A stretch of DNA of 64,000 nt, taken from positions 39,293 to 103,292 of the IMG/VR virus record IMGVR_UViG_3300012228_000001; one strand, 5' to 3'. The translations under genes were made by a program, and so were the position numbers. The notes under the pieces are model-generated. The model did not search any database. It worked only from the letters and a program-made list of their open reading frames with translations, and was not told the origin of the DNA. Of this stretch, positions 48,596 to 57,536 are shown one piece after another (the stretch's first letter is position 1; each line of letters opens with the position of its first letter). This DNA comes from a virus.

Positions 48596-50098
48596 CTAAT
48601 CCGATAGTGATACGACTGTATATTCCATTGTAACGTCGACGATCTTCACGTTAGCGACTTGAGTCGTTGTCGTTGCGGTAGCATCGATTTGCCCCTGTAT
48701 GCGTAGCAAATTGCCGCCAGCACAAGTGCCATTCGGTGTGACCGCTGCGCTTATTTTTTTCACAAGGGCGTTCTGCACGCAGGCCGAACCGCCGCAAGTC
48801 CCACCGGCGTCAAAATCGACATTGACCGGCTGCTCACCAGTAGTTGAAATCGTTGTCGCTATCGCGGTTCCAAGCGGCACGCAGCTCGCCGAGAAGTCTA
48901 TCTCGAAATCATTGGCTGGACTCGCGTTGACATTCGTTAAACCCACTTCAAACGTGAGCGTTCCGCCGTCCCAACTTTTTGGCATTTTATAGCTACGGTG
49001 GAATCCGTCGCTATTTGAATCCGTGCAGGTAATGTACGGCTCGATTAAGCCGCCACTGATTAACGCCAAGGTGGTGTTTAGAGCGCAAGAACCTTGCATG
49101 TAAAACGAATCCGCTGTCAAAACTACGGTTTTCTTCGGCCTGTGCGCTGGAGCAAAAAGATACTTATCGAGTTGCGTAGCCGCACCGGGATTAAAGGTGA
49201 GAATCGGCGTCGCGCCTTCTTCGTCGTATAGCTCGATTTTATGGCCGGTTCGCGCTCTTATCCGAAAGTCGCCCGCCACCGAAGTCTCGAAGTAACAGAC
49301 GTTCACGTCGTCGCAATAAATATCCCAAAATACATTCCCATTGCCGAACTGACATTTATCCGTCTGCGTACAATTATCGGTCGTGTTGCCACGCGCCATC
49401 ACTGTATCGAGCGTATCGATTTCGCCGAGCAACGTTGCGCCGGTAAAGTCTTGAGTTCCGCTCCATGCGAAATTCGCCGTTTCATCTATCTGGTTTGGCC
49501 CTATAGAGTTTCCAACAACGTTCCACTTGGCCTGCCCGGCAGTGCCAATATCAACGTCAATGGTTGCGGTATCGGTCGCGACGCGCTCCCCGGTAATTGC
49601 TCCGGTTGCCGTGCCGACCACGAAGTCAATCGCGTTGGCATTTGCCTGACTGAATTTTTCGGTGTCTAACTCTTGAATTGCCCCCTGCACGTCGTTCGCG
49701 GCGATATTGCCCGTTGGCGTAAATGGCACTTCGGATGCTATCTGATCGTCACTGCCGACCCCACCGCCACCCCCAATGGTCGCCCAAGTATCGGGCGCCA
49801 AGCATCCCATCAGGACTTCTGAAGCTGGCACTCCCGTCTTAAAATGCTGATCGCCGATTGCGCAGGTTGCGGGCGGCGTCGGCCCTATCGTTGTCGGCGC
49901 GGTATGCAAAGCCCCACCCAAGCGAAAGATCAAGTCGGCGTCCGATACGACCGTGCCCTTGAGAACCGGCGCGAGAAGCGTCTTGTTCGACAACGTTTGC
50001 GGCGCATCGGTCGTGACGTATTCTTGAGAATCCGCTGCGAATGCTTGGGCCTGTATAAACAGAATCAGCGGGAGCAAAATCGTTTTGACTACTCGCAT
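48596..50098 (-). CDS. Fibre-like protein with signal peptide
   Basis: 500 residues from the ATG at 50098. Signal peptide MRVVKTILLPLILFIQAQAF, cleavage about AFA. TTDAPQTLSNKTLLAPVLKG is the common phage-fibre 'qtltNKTl.sP' motif; repeats and IQELDTEKFSQANANAIDF suggest fibre shaft. The C-terminal 130 residues form a beta domain (FEVGLTNVNASPANDFEIDF) with cysteines. Part of a three-gene set whose products all start with signal peptides. Confidence 0.65.
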   Translation of the reverse strand: MRVVKTILLPLILFIQAQAFAADSQEYVTTDAPQTLSNKTLLAPVLKGTVVSDADLIFRLGGALHTAPTTIGPTPPATCAIGDQHFKTGVPASEVLMGCLAPDTWATIGGGGGVGSDDQIASEVPFTPTGNIAANDVQGAIQELDTEKFSQANANAIDFVVGTATGAITGERVATDTATIDVDIGTAGQAKWNVVGNSIGPNQIDETANFAWSGTQDFTGATLLGEIDTLDTVMARGNTTDNCTQTDKCQFGNGNVFWDIYCDDVNVCYFETSVAGDFRIRARTGHKIELYDEEGATPILTFNPGAATQLDKYLFAPAHRPKKTVVLTADSFYMQGSCALNTTLALISGGLIEPYITCTDSNSDGFHRSYKMPKSWDGGTLTFEVGLTNVNASPANDFEIDFSASCVPLGTAIATTISTTGEQPVNVDFDAGGTCGGSACVQNALVKKISAAVTPNGTCAGGNLLRIQGQIDATATTTTQVANVKIVDVTMEYTVVSLSD

Positions 50099-50100
50099 AT

Positions 50101-50301
50101 TTACACCGTCACTTCCGTCGCCGTGAGAATTCCATCGTCGTCGATAGTCAGTTTCCAAACCTTAGTCGGCGACGCGAGAATCGCATAGGGCAAAATCGAG
50201 TCGCCGGTGGCTAGGGCATACACGCCCCCATGAGGATCAGTGGTTGTCTCGTGATAGATAAGTTCATCACGGGCTACTTGGTCGATTACTTCAACTGCCA
50301 T
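50101..50301 (-). CDS. Small hypothetical protein
   Basis: 66 residues from the ATG at 50301 (AGGTGAAAAC upstream). Beta-rich: DQVARDELIYHETTTDP, KVWKLTIDDDGILTATEV. Its end touches the next gene. Unknown. Confidence 0.5.
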   Translation of the reverse strand: MAVEVIDQVARDELIYHETTTDPHGGVYALATGDSILPYAILASPTKVWKLTIDDDGILTATEVTV

Positions 50302-50305
50302 GTTT

Positions 50306-50926
50306 TCACCTATGGCGACGCTCTCCGTAGAAATGCGCGTTGATATTGGCTGGCACCGTCGCGACCGTTTGCGTGTCATTGCCGACCGGCAAGTCGGCGA
50401 CCGTCACAACGACCGTGATAGATTTCGGCGTTTCGACTTCGGGGTCTGTGCCGTCGAGCAAGGTAAACTCGCCGCCTGCGCCGACTGCTACCGCTGTGCC
50501 GATAACCCCGCCCGGCGAAGTCCATTTCAGGGTTTGCCCAACCGCCGTGAAAGTCAGCGTGCCGTTGCCCGTCCCATTGTTGGCCGATACCGATTTGATC
50601 GCGACGCCGGTCATGCCGCTGGCGACAAGCGGGATGTTTAGCTTCATGGCATACGCGGGAAACTTTAGTTCGTTGCGGCCAAACAAGTCGTCAAGCGCCG
50701 TCGACTCGCCCATCCATACGAAGTTTTGGCCGTCCGGCGAAGAGAAGATATCAACCTTGGCGAAGATGCCGAGCGATCCGAAAAAGCTGATGCTCGGCTC
50801 CCATCCCTGCGTAAGCAGGATCGGACTATCGCCCGCTGATTCGCTCGCGTCGAAGAACGCGAACCGTTCGTCGAAATTGTCCAGCCGGTAGATCGGGCTG
50901 TCAATCGAGTTGCCGAGCAGCTCCAT
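50306..50926 (-). CDS. Virion-like protein, SPDG paralogue with insertion
   Basis: 206 residues. Residues 50-100 (AKVDIFSSPDGQNFVWM, LFGRNELKFPAYAMKLNI) and the end (INAHFYGERRHR) align with the adjacent 131-residue protein. About 75 extra residues (NNGTGNGTLTFTAVGQTLKW...) form an inserted beta domain. Likely a small structural protein. Confidence 0.6.
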   Translation of the reverse strand: MELLGNSIDSPIYRLDNFDERFAFFDASESAGDSPILLTQGWEPSISFFGSLGIFAKVDIFSSPDGQNFVWMGESTALDDLFGRNELKFPAYAMKLNIPLVASGMTGVAIKSVSANNGTGNGTLTFTAVGQTLKWTSPGGVIGTAVAVGAGGEFTLLDGTDPEVETPKSITVVVTVADLPVGNDTQTVATVPANINAHFYGERRHR

Positions 50927-51322
50927 TTACTTGCGGCGCTCCGCGTAGACTTGGGCGCTCACGTTGCCGCCAGCCGCCGCCGTCAAGTCAACAATGATTG
51001 AATGGATAGGGAAGTGCAGCTCATTTCGCCCAAGCGATTTGATCGCCGTTGCTTGCGTAACCGTCGCGACCTTGATCCAATTCACGCCGTCCGGCGACGT
51101 GTAAACGTCAAGGCTGAAAGTCGCTGCCGTGTGATAAATGAATAGGTTCGGCTCGAAGCCCGCGACAACTGCGGCCCGGCCATTTTCTGCGGCGCTCTTG
51201 GCGTCAAGTAGCAGCGCGTTAAGAGATTGATTTTGAAATAGATGCGTCGGCCCGTCTATCGTCTTGAAGCCGAGCGAACCATCCGCTTGAGTAACGGGTG
51301 TCAGCGTTGCGCCTAGCGCCAT
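50927..51322 (-). CDS. Virion-like protein, SPDG paralogue
   Basis: 131 residues; its stop abuts the next ATG. LDVYTSPDGVNWIKVATVTQ, LGRNELHFPIHSIIVDL and AQVYAERRK mirror the downstream paralogue. The 'SPDG..W' repeat resembles sialidase-like Asp-box beta blades and is frequent in fibre proteins. Role unknown. Confidence 0.6.
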   Translation of the reverse strand: MALGATLTPVTQADGSLGFKTIDGPTHLFQNQSLNALLLDAKSAAENGRAAVVAGFEPNLFIYHTAATFSLDVYTSPDGVNWIKVATVTQATAIKSLGRNELHFPIHSIIVDLTAAAGGNVSAQVYAERRK

Positions 51323-51352
51323 TCATAGGTTGGTCTCATTGGACTCGGCTCC

Positions 51353-51547
51353 TTAGTATTTTATTTCCACGTCTTCGCACTCGTTTGCATTGTCGGTGAG
51401 CGTTGCTTTGACTTTGCGGATCATCGCTTCCCGCGCCATGTCACGATTCAACTCTTTGACTTCTAACGGTATCCGATTCACCACGGCTTTGCATTTCACG
51501 CAACCATCCCCCGTGTCGTAGTACAAGAATCGAACAGTCTCGTGCAT
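51353..51547 (-). CDS. Small hypothetical protein
   Basis: 64 residues from the ATG at 51547 (GAGAGAGCT upstream). VRFLYYDTGDGCVKCKAVV then a helix (LNRDMAREAMIRKVKAT). One CxxC pair may bind zinc. Unknown. Confidence 0.5.
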   Translation of the reverse strand: MHETVRFLYYDTGDGCVKCKAVVNRIPLEVKELNRDMAREAMIRKVKATLTDNANECEDVEIKY

Positions 51548-51561
51548 AGCTCTCTCCGCAG

Positions 51562-51753
51562 TCAAATCCACCAACTATCAAGTTTGCCATTTAGCGAACC
51601 GAGGATCGTAATAATTACGAGAAACACCACGATCCCCAACAATAGTTGAGGCGGCACCGTCAAGCCCAACAAGCCAAGCACCCAAATTACAGCATGGTAA
51701 CAAATAAAACCGAGTACAATCGCCGCCAAAATTTGCAGCACTCGTCGTAGCAT
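51562..51753 (-). CDS. Small two-TM membrane protein, holin-like
   Basis: 63 residues. Two membrane helices (VLQILAAIVLGFICYHAVIW; LLLGIVVFLVIITILG) and short polar ends, the usual size and shape of a holin or antiholin. Ribosome binding region CAAGGGGGCGTT. Function inferred from topology. Confidence 0.55.
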   Translation of the reverse strand: MLRRVLQILAAIVLGFICYHAVIWVLGLLGLTVPPQLLLGIVVFLVIITILGSLNGKLDSWWI

Positions 51754-51766
51754 AACGCCCCCTTGG

Positions 51767-52948
51767 TTAATATGCCGTGATCGGCTCGGTGCCGGTCGGT
51801 CGTAACGGCTCGGTTGGTATTGGCCCCTCTACGTCCAGCCCCATTTGTTCACGCCCCGCACGGTATGGTCCGGCGTGCTGCTCGAATAGCGTGTTGGTTA
51901 CTTCGCCCCAATACTTTTGCCAGTCCGAGCACATTTCGTTCGGATGCGTCGCGCCAATTACGGCGCGGTATAGCCGTTCCTTGCGCACGCCAATATCTAT
52001 TTCTGGCGCAGTGCCGTTCTCAAGATCGCGAACACGATAGAGTCTCGGCGTGCCATCCGGGTTGGTGTAGAGCGCGAGACAGATTTTGCAGGCGTTCGGT
52101 CGCGTGATGCGGTAGACTCTATCTTGGAGCGTAAACTTTCCACTAGCTCGGTCTGCCCGCCAGCTTCCAACGCTGTACGCATTCGCGATTTCAGTACGCG
52201 CAATTCTCTCGAAGTCACGGTATATCCCGCCTGCTCTTTCCTCTTTGAACATATCGCGGGCAAGCGCTAACGGATGAATTCGCCGCTCGATGCCTTGCCT
52301 TATCATGTTGCGAAGCAACTCGCGCTCGCGCCGTAAAGCCGCCCCACGGATAAGCCTGCCCGCTTGGTCATAAACTGGCATAAGCAGGTTCAAGCTTTCA
52401 CTGCGGGCAATATTTATCGCCTGCCGCTCTGCCGCCGATACAGGATGCGCCATCGCGGCCCGGACAAGTTCGTCGAACGTCCGCAACCGTCGCGCTTGAA
52501 TCAAGTGGCGAATAAGCGCGAAGCGATAAGCTAAACCGGGAAAGTCTAAAACTTCTTGTTGAGTCCAGCCCCATCGGCGCAACCGGCGCTCGACTGCCGG
52601 GTCAACCGGAATGCCGACCATGCGCGAAGTGTGCGCCAAGCCGACTTCGAACATCGTGGTTTCCAGTTCCGATAGCTGCGCGGGTGTTAAGTTAGCGAAC
52701 GTGCCGCCGTGCTGGCGTAAATAATCCTCGACAACACGCCAGATATGGCGCTGTGCGCTCACGAAATGCTGCCGCGCCCGGCCTGCAAGCTGATTCAAAA
52801 ACCATTCGTCAAACTCTTCGGACATGGCTTGTCCCGTAGGAGTCCGCACGGCCTTGCATACCGGGTCATGCAAGTCTTGGACTATAAACAAAAGCGCCTC
52901 GATCTGTTCGGGCGAAGCACTCTCAAGGTTCTCTATTCGCAGGTTCAC
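51767..52948 (-). CDS. MuF-like head morphogenesis protein
   Basis: 393 residues, GTG start. The C-terminal half has the MuF pattern: ARTEIANAYSVGSW (about 250-262), RITRPNACKICLALY (281-295), GATHPNEMC (about 345). MuF proteins are minor head proteins injected with or placed near the portal. Near residues 203-208 it has AALRRERELL, similar to the ALRRQSL of the capsid and protease. It lies a few genes downstream of the portal, as usual. Confidence 0.8.
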   Translation of the reverse strand: MNLRIENLESASPEQIEALLFIVQDLHDPVCKAVRTPTGQAMSEEFDEWFLNQLAGRARQHFVSAQRHIWRVVEDYLRQHGGTFANLTPAQLSELETTMFEVGLAHTSRMVGIPVDPAVERRLRRWGWTQQEVLDFPGLAYRFALIRHLIQARRLRTFDELVRAAMAHPVSAAERQAINIARSESLNLLMPVYDQAGRLIRGAALRRERELLRNMIRQGIERRIHPLALARDMFKEERAGGIYRDFERIARTEIANAYSVGSWRADRASGKFTLQDRVYRITRPNACKICLALYTNPDGTPRLYRVRDLENGTAPEIDIGVRKERLYRAVIGATHPNEMCSDWQKYWGEVTNTLFEQHAGPYRAGREQMGLDVEGPIPTEPLRPTGTEPITAY

Positions 52949-52950
52949 TT

Positions 52951-53211
52951 TTACTCGTCTTTTTTAGCTGTCCGGCTTCCCCCTAAGTGGCGCGTTTGAT
53001 CGGCCATGCTTTCTCCAGATTCCGCTCTGTCGGCCCCTAAGAATTCATCGGTCAACCGATCACCTGATCGTGATGGCATGGGCGTCCGTTCCAGCGGGTC
53101 GACTATTACCGTTTCCACGACGGCTGCGCTTCGAGCGACTTCAGACGGATCGACTATCAGTGCCAACGCTCTAAGCTTGCTGCGCACTCGATCTTGATCC
53201 GTGTGAGTCAT
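52951..53211 (-). CDS. Small charged protein
   Basis: 86 residues, overlapping the peptidase-like gene by 41 bases. VRSKLRALALIVDPSEVARS at the start, then a Ser/Asp/Arg-rich tail. Not recognised; may be disordered. Confidence 0.5.
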   Translation of the reverse strand: MTHTDQDRVRSKLRALALIVDPSEVARSAAVVETVIVDPLERTPMPSRSGDRLTDEFLGADRAESGESMADQTRHLGGSRTAKKDE

Positions 53212-54124
53212 GCCGTCGCCGCCGTCGCGTGCCGCGCCCCTTTTCTAAATGCTCGGCCTGATCTTCTTTGCTCTCCCCCGACTCTTGCCTGTCGGCTTCA
53301 AGTTCGTCGCCCGCCTCTTGGTAATCTTCGGGAGCGCCAGGGTCATCTGTCCGCTGCGGCTCTGTCACCGGCACCGCGTTCGCGTCCGGTTCCGCTTCCC
53401 GCTCTTCGTCGACTCGCTCCAAGAACTTGTCGAGTAAGCCCAAGTCCAACAGGCTCTTTCGCTTGGTCGTGTTTTGGGCGTCGATGATCGCGTAAGCTTC
53501 ATCGCAGTATCGTTGGAAAAACGCCCACGTCATCGGTTGCTTGCGGCCCCACGTCACGCAGGTCAGCCACGTCGCGTTGTAGCCCAAGATGTAAACGTAG
53601 TGGCCGTTGTACGGGTTCGGCGCGAAACTGGTATCGCTCCACGGCTTACCCGCATCGATTGCCTCTTGCCAGTTATCCGGCAGTGACAGCCCAATGCCGA
53701 TACCGAGATCGGCGAAGATACCGGCCTTCACTTCGTTGGGGTTGTGGTGATCGATTTCCGCATACGCCCTGCACTGATACTTCCCGCCGCCAGCTTCCCA
53801 TCCCTTGCGCCGCCAAGTGCGAAGCGAACGCAACAAAACAAGCCCGCTGTCCTCTCCGTGAGTCTCGCGCAAGTATTGATCGATAACTTCTTGATCGGTG
53901 ATCGGCAGTATTTTCTGTTGTTCGATCAATTCGAAGCGCAAGGTCTGGTGCGCCCGCCCGGCAATCACGCAATTGCCATACTGATCGTTGGCGAACATCG
54001 GCGTCGGCACACCGGGATGTATCGTGTCGAAGTCGTACTCTTCGGGCACTTCGAACGCCCTAAGCAAGCTTTTCAGTTTCAGATTGCGCTCGTCATGCTC
54101 CGCTATCAGTTTTCCTAGTTTCAT
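53171..54124 (-). CDS. Papain-like cysteine peptidase-like virion protein
   Basis: 317 residues from the ATG at 54124. DQYGNCVIAGRAHQTL places Cys52 after a Gln/Asn as in papain-fold enzymes; NGHYVYILGYN supplies His175, and CVTWGRK (191-195) fits the final Trp-Gly. The acidic C-terminal 90 residues (DEEREAEPDANAV... then RTRRRRRHDS) are disordered. Related phage proteins lie among head genes; substrate unknown. Expression begins after the hairpin at 54148-54177. Confidence 0.6.
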   Translation of the reverse strand: MKLGKLIAEHDERNLKLKSLLRAFEVPEEYDFDTIHPGVPTPMFANDQYGNCVIAGRAHQTLRFELIEQQKILPITDQEVIDQYLRETHGEDSGLVLLRSLRTWRRKGWEAGGGKYQCRAYAEIDHHNPNEVKAGIFADLGIGIGLSLPDNWQEAIDAGKPWSDTSFAPNPYNGHYVYILGYNATWLTCVTWGRKQPMTWAFFQRYCDEAYAIIDAQNTTKRKSLLDLGLLDKFLERVDEEREAEPDANAVPVTEPQRTDDPGAPEDYQEAGDELEADRQESGESKEDQAEHLEKGRGTRRRRRHDSHGSRSSAQQA

Positions 54125-54147
54125 GGATTTGCCCCACGTTTGAATTG

Positions 54148-54177
54148 AGAATAAAGCGCGGCCCGTGAAGGCCGCGC
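54148..54177 (-). terminator. Intrinsic terminator
   Basis: On the minus strand GCGCGGCC-TTCACG-GGCCGCGC, a perfect 8-bp stem, is followed by TTTATTCT. It lies between the small gene at 54205 and the peptidase-like gene, so it would end or weaken the portal transcript. Confidence 0.65.
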
Positions 54178-54204
54178 CCATCACCATTACGCTTGCCTCA
54201 TGGC

Positions 54205-54417
54205 TTACGGCACGTTCGCCGCCATAGCGTCAGCGATTTTCTGCCTGTTGGCTAATACGTTCGCCAGGACTCCATCAACAATTGCCTGCGCTGATGGATC
54301 ACCGGCCAACGCATCGGCTAACTGCGTCTTGAGCTGGTCGACGAAAGTAACAAACGAATCCAGACTTGTCGTTTCCGCTGTTACCGCATCAACAAGCGGC
54401 TGTAAATCTACTGCCAT
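54205..54417 (-). CDS. Small helical phage protein
   Basis: 70 residues, AGGGGGG ribosome binding site. One helix set: SLDSFVTFVDQLKTQLADAL and AQAIVDGVLANVLANRQKIA. This pattern (FV..LK..L..A..... A..I...V..N...IA.A...N) is common among small phage proteins near structural genes. Role unknown. Confidence 0.6.
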   Translation of the reverse strand: MAVDLQPLVDAVTAETTSLDSFVTFVDQLKTQLADALAGDPSAQAIVDGVLANVLANRQKIADAMAANVP

Positions 54418-54434
54418 AATAATTCCCCCCTTTC

Positions 54435-54689
54435 CTATTTTTTCGCCTCTTCGATCTTCTCCCTGTTCGCCCTAATTCGCGCTGCCTGCTCATCGATCTG
54501 CGCTTGCGTAATCCCCCCGCTGCTAATGCTTTCAATGGCTTGGTGAATGTTGGTCAACGTGGCGCTTATTGTCTTTAGCACCGTGACAAGTTCGATGAAG
54601 CTTGACTCGCTCATCGCCAATTCAACCCTAGTCACGCGCACGTTGAGCGCCGCGACGCCCTTTTCAACCTGATCGAGTCTTGTTGCCAT
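54435..54689 (-). CDS. Small coiled-coil protein
   Basis: 84 residues: LDQVEKGVAALNVRVTRVEL, then IELVTVLKTISATLTNIHQA, then IDEQAARIRANREKIEE. Heptad repeats throughout. Pairs with the gene at 54205; perhaps both are minor virion or assembly proteins. Confidence 0.55.
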   Translation of the reverse strand: MATRLDQVEKGVAALNVRVTRVELAMSESSFIELVTVLKTISATLTNIHQAIESISSGGITQAQIDEQAARIRANREKIEEAKK

Positions 54690-54698
54690 ACGGTATCC

Positions 54699-55286
54699 TC
54701 ACGGCGCTGGCGGATTGCATGGCGGGGTCGCCGTATTGAGATTCACCCACGAACCAACAAAGCGCCACCACGTTTTCGACCGACCGAGCACATGGACTGT
54801 CCCGTTGCACAATGCCAGCTTACTGCCGCTCGCATCGAACACGCGGGCATTATTGCGCAGCACCCAATAATTGCCCGGCGTTGCTAAGTTTTCCGATCCT
54901 AAACTCCACACGTCGGCGCGGGTCACAACGTTCGATATGTTCGCGGCTGGCGGAACGAACGTGCCATCGGGAGTCTGCGCTCCCGCCAGTGTCTTGCACG
55001 CCGCATTCGAATACGCGGACGCGCCTACCGCGTTAAACGCGGCCACGCGGTAACAGTAGGTGTTTGGCAATATGCCGTCCTGTAGCGTGCTGTCGCTGTA
55101 AGCCGTGATGTTCGCGCCTATCGCTGCGGCCACCACTTGCCACGGCGAACCGTTCAATTGCCGCTCAAGCACAAAGCCGTCTTCGTTGTTCGCGTTGTCG
55201 GTCCATGCAAGATCGGCGGTTGCGGCCAATGCCATGCGCCCACAAAGCATGAGCCCGAGTAAAATAATCAATGGCGTTTTCATCAT
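54699..55286 (-). CDS. Fibronectin type III protein with signal peptide
   Basis: 195 residues. Signal peptide MMKTPLIILLGLMLCGRMAL, cleavage about ALA. Residues 25-95 are one FN3 domain (LAWTDNANNEDGFVLERQL, YCYRVAAFNAVGASAYS); the C-terminal 90 residues include LATPGNYWVLRNNARVFDAS. Overlaps the portal stop by 4 bases. Likely a host-surface-interacting protein. Confidence 0.65.
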   Translation of the reverse strand: MMKTPLIILLGLMLCGRMALAATADLAWTDNANNEDGFVLERQLNGSPWQVVAAAIGANITAYSDSTLQDGILPNTYCYRVAAFNAVGASAYSNAACKTLAGAQTPDGTFVPPAANISNVVTRADVWSLGSENLATPGNYWVLRNNARVFDASGSKLALCNGTVHVLGRSKTWWRFVGSWVNLNTATPPCNPPAP

Positions 55287-57121
55287 AACGTCCAGTTATC
55301 GTAGCGATCCTTGCCTTTGTTTACGACAACCAAAAACTTTTCCTTGGCGCTCTTGGTCGCCGCCTGCGCTATGTTTTGCTGCCCCTGCTCGCCTGCGGCC
55401 ATGCCGTTGTTCTGCCGTCCGGCCATCGCGCCGCCGCCCTGACTCTCCTGATCGCCGCCCTCTTCATCGTCGCCAAGATTGTTGAGCACGTCCTGCGGTA
55501 AACCCATCTGTTGCGCTTGCCCCCCCATGCCCATAGCCTCTTGTTGCTCTTGCATTAGCTTGCCCTGATAAACCTGCATAAGCACGGGGTTGAGCGGCGC
55601 GTTGCCCAAGTCTTCGTCTTCCATTTCGTCGTCGCCTAGCGCGTGCCGCATTTCGTTTACGGTCCACGCGAGTTTCTTCATTTCGAAGATGTTCTTTTGC
55701 TCTTCGGGATGAAGCCCCATGTACCGCATGACATAGCAAGGATTGTAGACCGGGATGATAAACTCGTTGTAGATTCCCTCAATCCAAGACGCCAGCGGTT
55801 CAAGCCCCTTGTCTCTGGCGTGCGCCAGTTTCTCGCTGGTATCTTCGCCGCCAAGTGGCGTTGACGACCGCGACGTAAAAGCGTCGCTGTTGATCTCTTC
55901 AGGCGACATGCCCCATATCGCGCAGATAATGCTCGTCAAGAAAGTCATCCACTTGGCGAACATCATTTCGTTCACTTCGCCATCGATCTTAGTGAACGTG
56001 CTTGATGCCTCTTTGTTCGGTGAAACGAACACGGGTAAACGCCAGCGCTGCGCCGGGCCTGATAGGCTCGCGTTCCACATACGCTTGAAGTCGTTTAACT
56101 GGCTCTGATCGAAGTTGCCGAATACCGTCAAGATGCCCCGTGGAATGTTGTTCCGATCAAAGAACGCTTGGTTGTACGTCAATGCGTTCAAAAAGCCGGT
56201 CACAAGCTTGACGACCATTTCGGTCTCGCCGTAGCCGTAGCGGCTCGCTTGAATGTCGGTGCGCGGGTTGCGCACTTCGTAGATGATATCCTGCGGCGTG
56301 TAAAACGAGCACACCATATCGTTGTAAATTTGCAGCGCAATAATCCGGTCATCGCCAAGATAGCCCTCTTCATGCGCGATGCGGATGGTCTCGGCGGCAA
56401 TGTTGTAGATGCCGCTGATCTTTGAACCGTCCTGTGTCATTTCGGTTTCGATAGGCGCGGCGTCGCAAGTCAGTGTGTCGCGCACAAGCTTGGCGATAAA
56501 CGTCGACATATTATCGCGGTGCTTGATCCACTTGCGCTTGCGCGGGTCGGGTTCATCGCCGCAATTCATTATGAACGTTTGGATATCCTCGGCGGTTTTC
56601 TTCTCTTCGTCGGTAAGCCTGTCGCCGACTTTTTTGTGCTTGGGAATACAGACAAAACCTAGCGGGTGTTCGTCCTGCGAGTCGTAGGCGCATGACATGC
56701 TGTTCAGTTGCCGAATGCGCGTGATGATCGCTGCGTTCAAGATCGGACAATGCTCGACCATCATTTTAAGCGCGGTGAATCCAAAGGGTGAAAGTTTCTC
56801 CACCCAATGATTCATGTGACCGCCGCTGATAATGCCGAGTTCGTCGATATACAGATACGACCGATGCGATCCCTTGCGGTGCATGACCGGCAAGACACCG
56901 GGCGGGTTGGCCTTGACGGCCTTCTCAACAACCGCGTCGGTTGGCCCCATGCCGGTGCGCCATTGCCCTATCTGCGGGACTTGATAAGTGCCGTCCACAG
57001 ACTTCTGCAACTCCAATTGCTGTTGGAGCATGAGCACTTCTTCGGAACGAACGACGCCTGCTTTCGCTTCGTCTAAGAACTCGCGAAATAGTTCGTTATT
57101 CACGTCGCGCCGTTCAGCCAT
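55283..57121 (-). CDS. Portal protein
   Basis: 612 residues from the ATG at 57121, chosen for GAGGG upstream; the frame is open to 57196 with TTG or ATG alternatives. Middle and C-terminal parts have portal features: YLGDDRIIALQIYNDMVCSF, a tunnel-helix-like part, WGMSPEEINSDAFTSRSSTP and an acidic/Gln-rich C-terminal tail. It has no nuclease or kinase motif, lies four genes after terminase and precedes MuF. Forms the dodecameric ring for DNA entry. Confidence 0.78.
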   Translation of the reverse strand: MAERRDVNNELFREFLDEAKAGVVRSEEVLMLQQQLELQKSVDGTYQVPQIGQWRTGMGPTDAVVEKAVKANPPGVLPVMHRKGSHRSYLYIDELGIISGGHMNHWVEKLSPFGFTALKMMVEHCPILNAAIITRIRQLNSMSCAYDSQDEHPLGFVCIPKHKKVGDRLTDEEKKTAEDIQTFIMNCGDEPDPRKRKWIKHRDNMSTFIAKLVRDTLTCDAAPIETEMTQDGSKISGIYNIAAETIRIAHEEGYLGDDRIIALQIYNDMVCSFYTPQDIIYEVRNPRTDIQASRYGYGETEMVVKLVTGFLNALTYNQAFFDRNNIPRGILTVFGNFDQSQLNDFKRMWNASLSGPAQRWRLPVFVSPNKEASSTFTKIDGEVNEMMFAKWMTFLTSIICAIWGMSPEEINSDAFTSRSSTPLGGEDTSEKLAHARDKGLEPLASWIEGIYNEFIIPVYNPCYVMRYMGLHPEEQKNIFEMKKLAWTVNEMRHALGDDEMEDEDLGNAPLNPVLMQVYQGKLMQEQQEAMGMGGQAQQMGLPQDVLNNLGDDEEGGDQESQGGGAMAGRQNNGMAAGEQGQQNIAQAATKSAKEKFLVVVNKGKDRYDNWTL

Positions 57122-57198
57122 CGGCGCACCCTCGTTGGTGATAATCGCAAATTTGTCGGAGAAGTTCATCCGGGCCTTTAAGGCATGGACGGACAAGT

Positions 57199-57465
57199 CT
57201 ACGGCGCTGATCCGCCGACCGGCTCGTCAAACCGCTGCCGTTTTCGAACGTAAAAAACTTCGATATCGCTGTCGACGCGCTGGACGATTTGCTCGCAGTC
57301 TGCCGGGTCAAGGTCGCCGTACTTGGCAATGAACGCAGCTAGAATTTCTTCACGCTGCGCGAGGATACGGCGTCGACGTTCGATGGCAAGATTGTAGATT
57401 TGCGCGGCCATATAAGACAACTCTCGGCTTGAGTCCAATAACGGGTTGCAGGCGAATGGTGACAT
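57199..57465 (-). CDS. Small protein upstream of portal
   Basis: 88 residues. Helical (MAAQIYNLAIERRRRILAQR, ILAAFIAKYGDLDPADCEQI). First complete gene after the TTGACA promoter cluster. Occupies the place where some phages keep a small portal partner; not recognised. Confidence 0.55.
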   Translation of the reverse strand: MSPFACNPLLDSSRELSYMAAQIYNLAIERRRRILAQREEILAAFIAKYGDLDPADCEQIVQRVDSDIEVFYVRKRQRFDEPVGGSAP

Positions 57466-57507
57466 GGTTATGGCGGCTCGATAATTGCTAAGACTGCTTA
57501 GTCCTAC

Positions 57508-57536
57508 GCAATAGCCGCAAACGGCGGGTTTGTCAA
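57508..57536 (-). promoter_or_regulatory. Candidate sigma-70 promoter P3
   Basis: Minus-strand TTGACA (57531-57536), 17-base spacer, TATTGC (57508-57513). The -35 is perfect, the -10 weak. It lies downstream of the hairpin at 57633-57662 and could start portal-operon transcripts independently of it. Confidence 0.45.
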
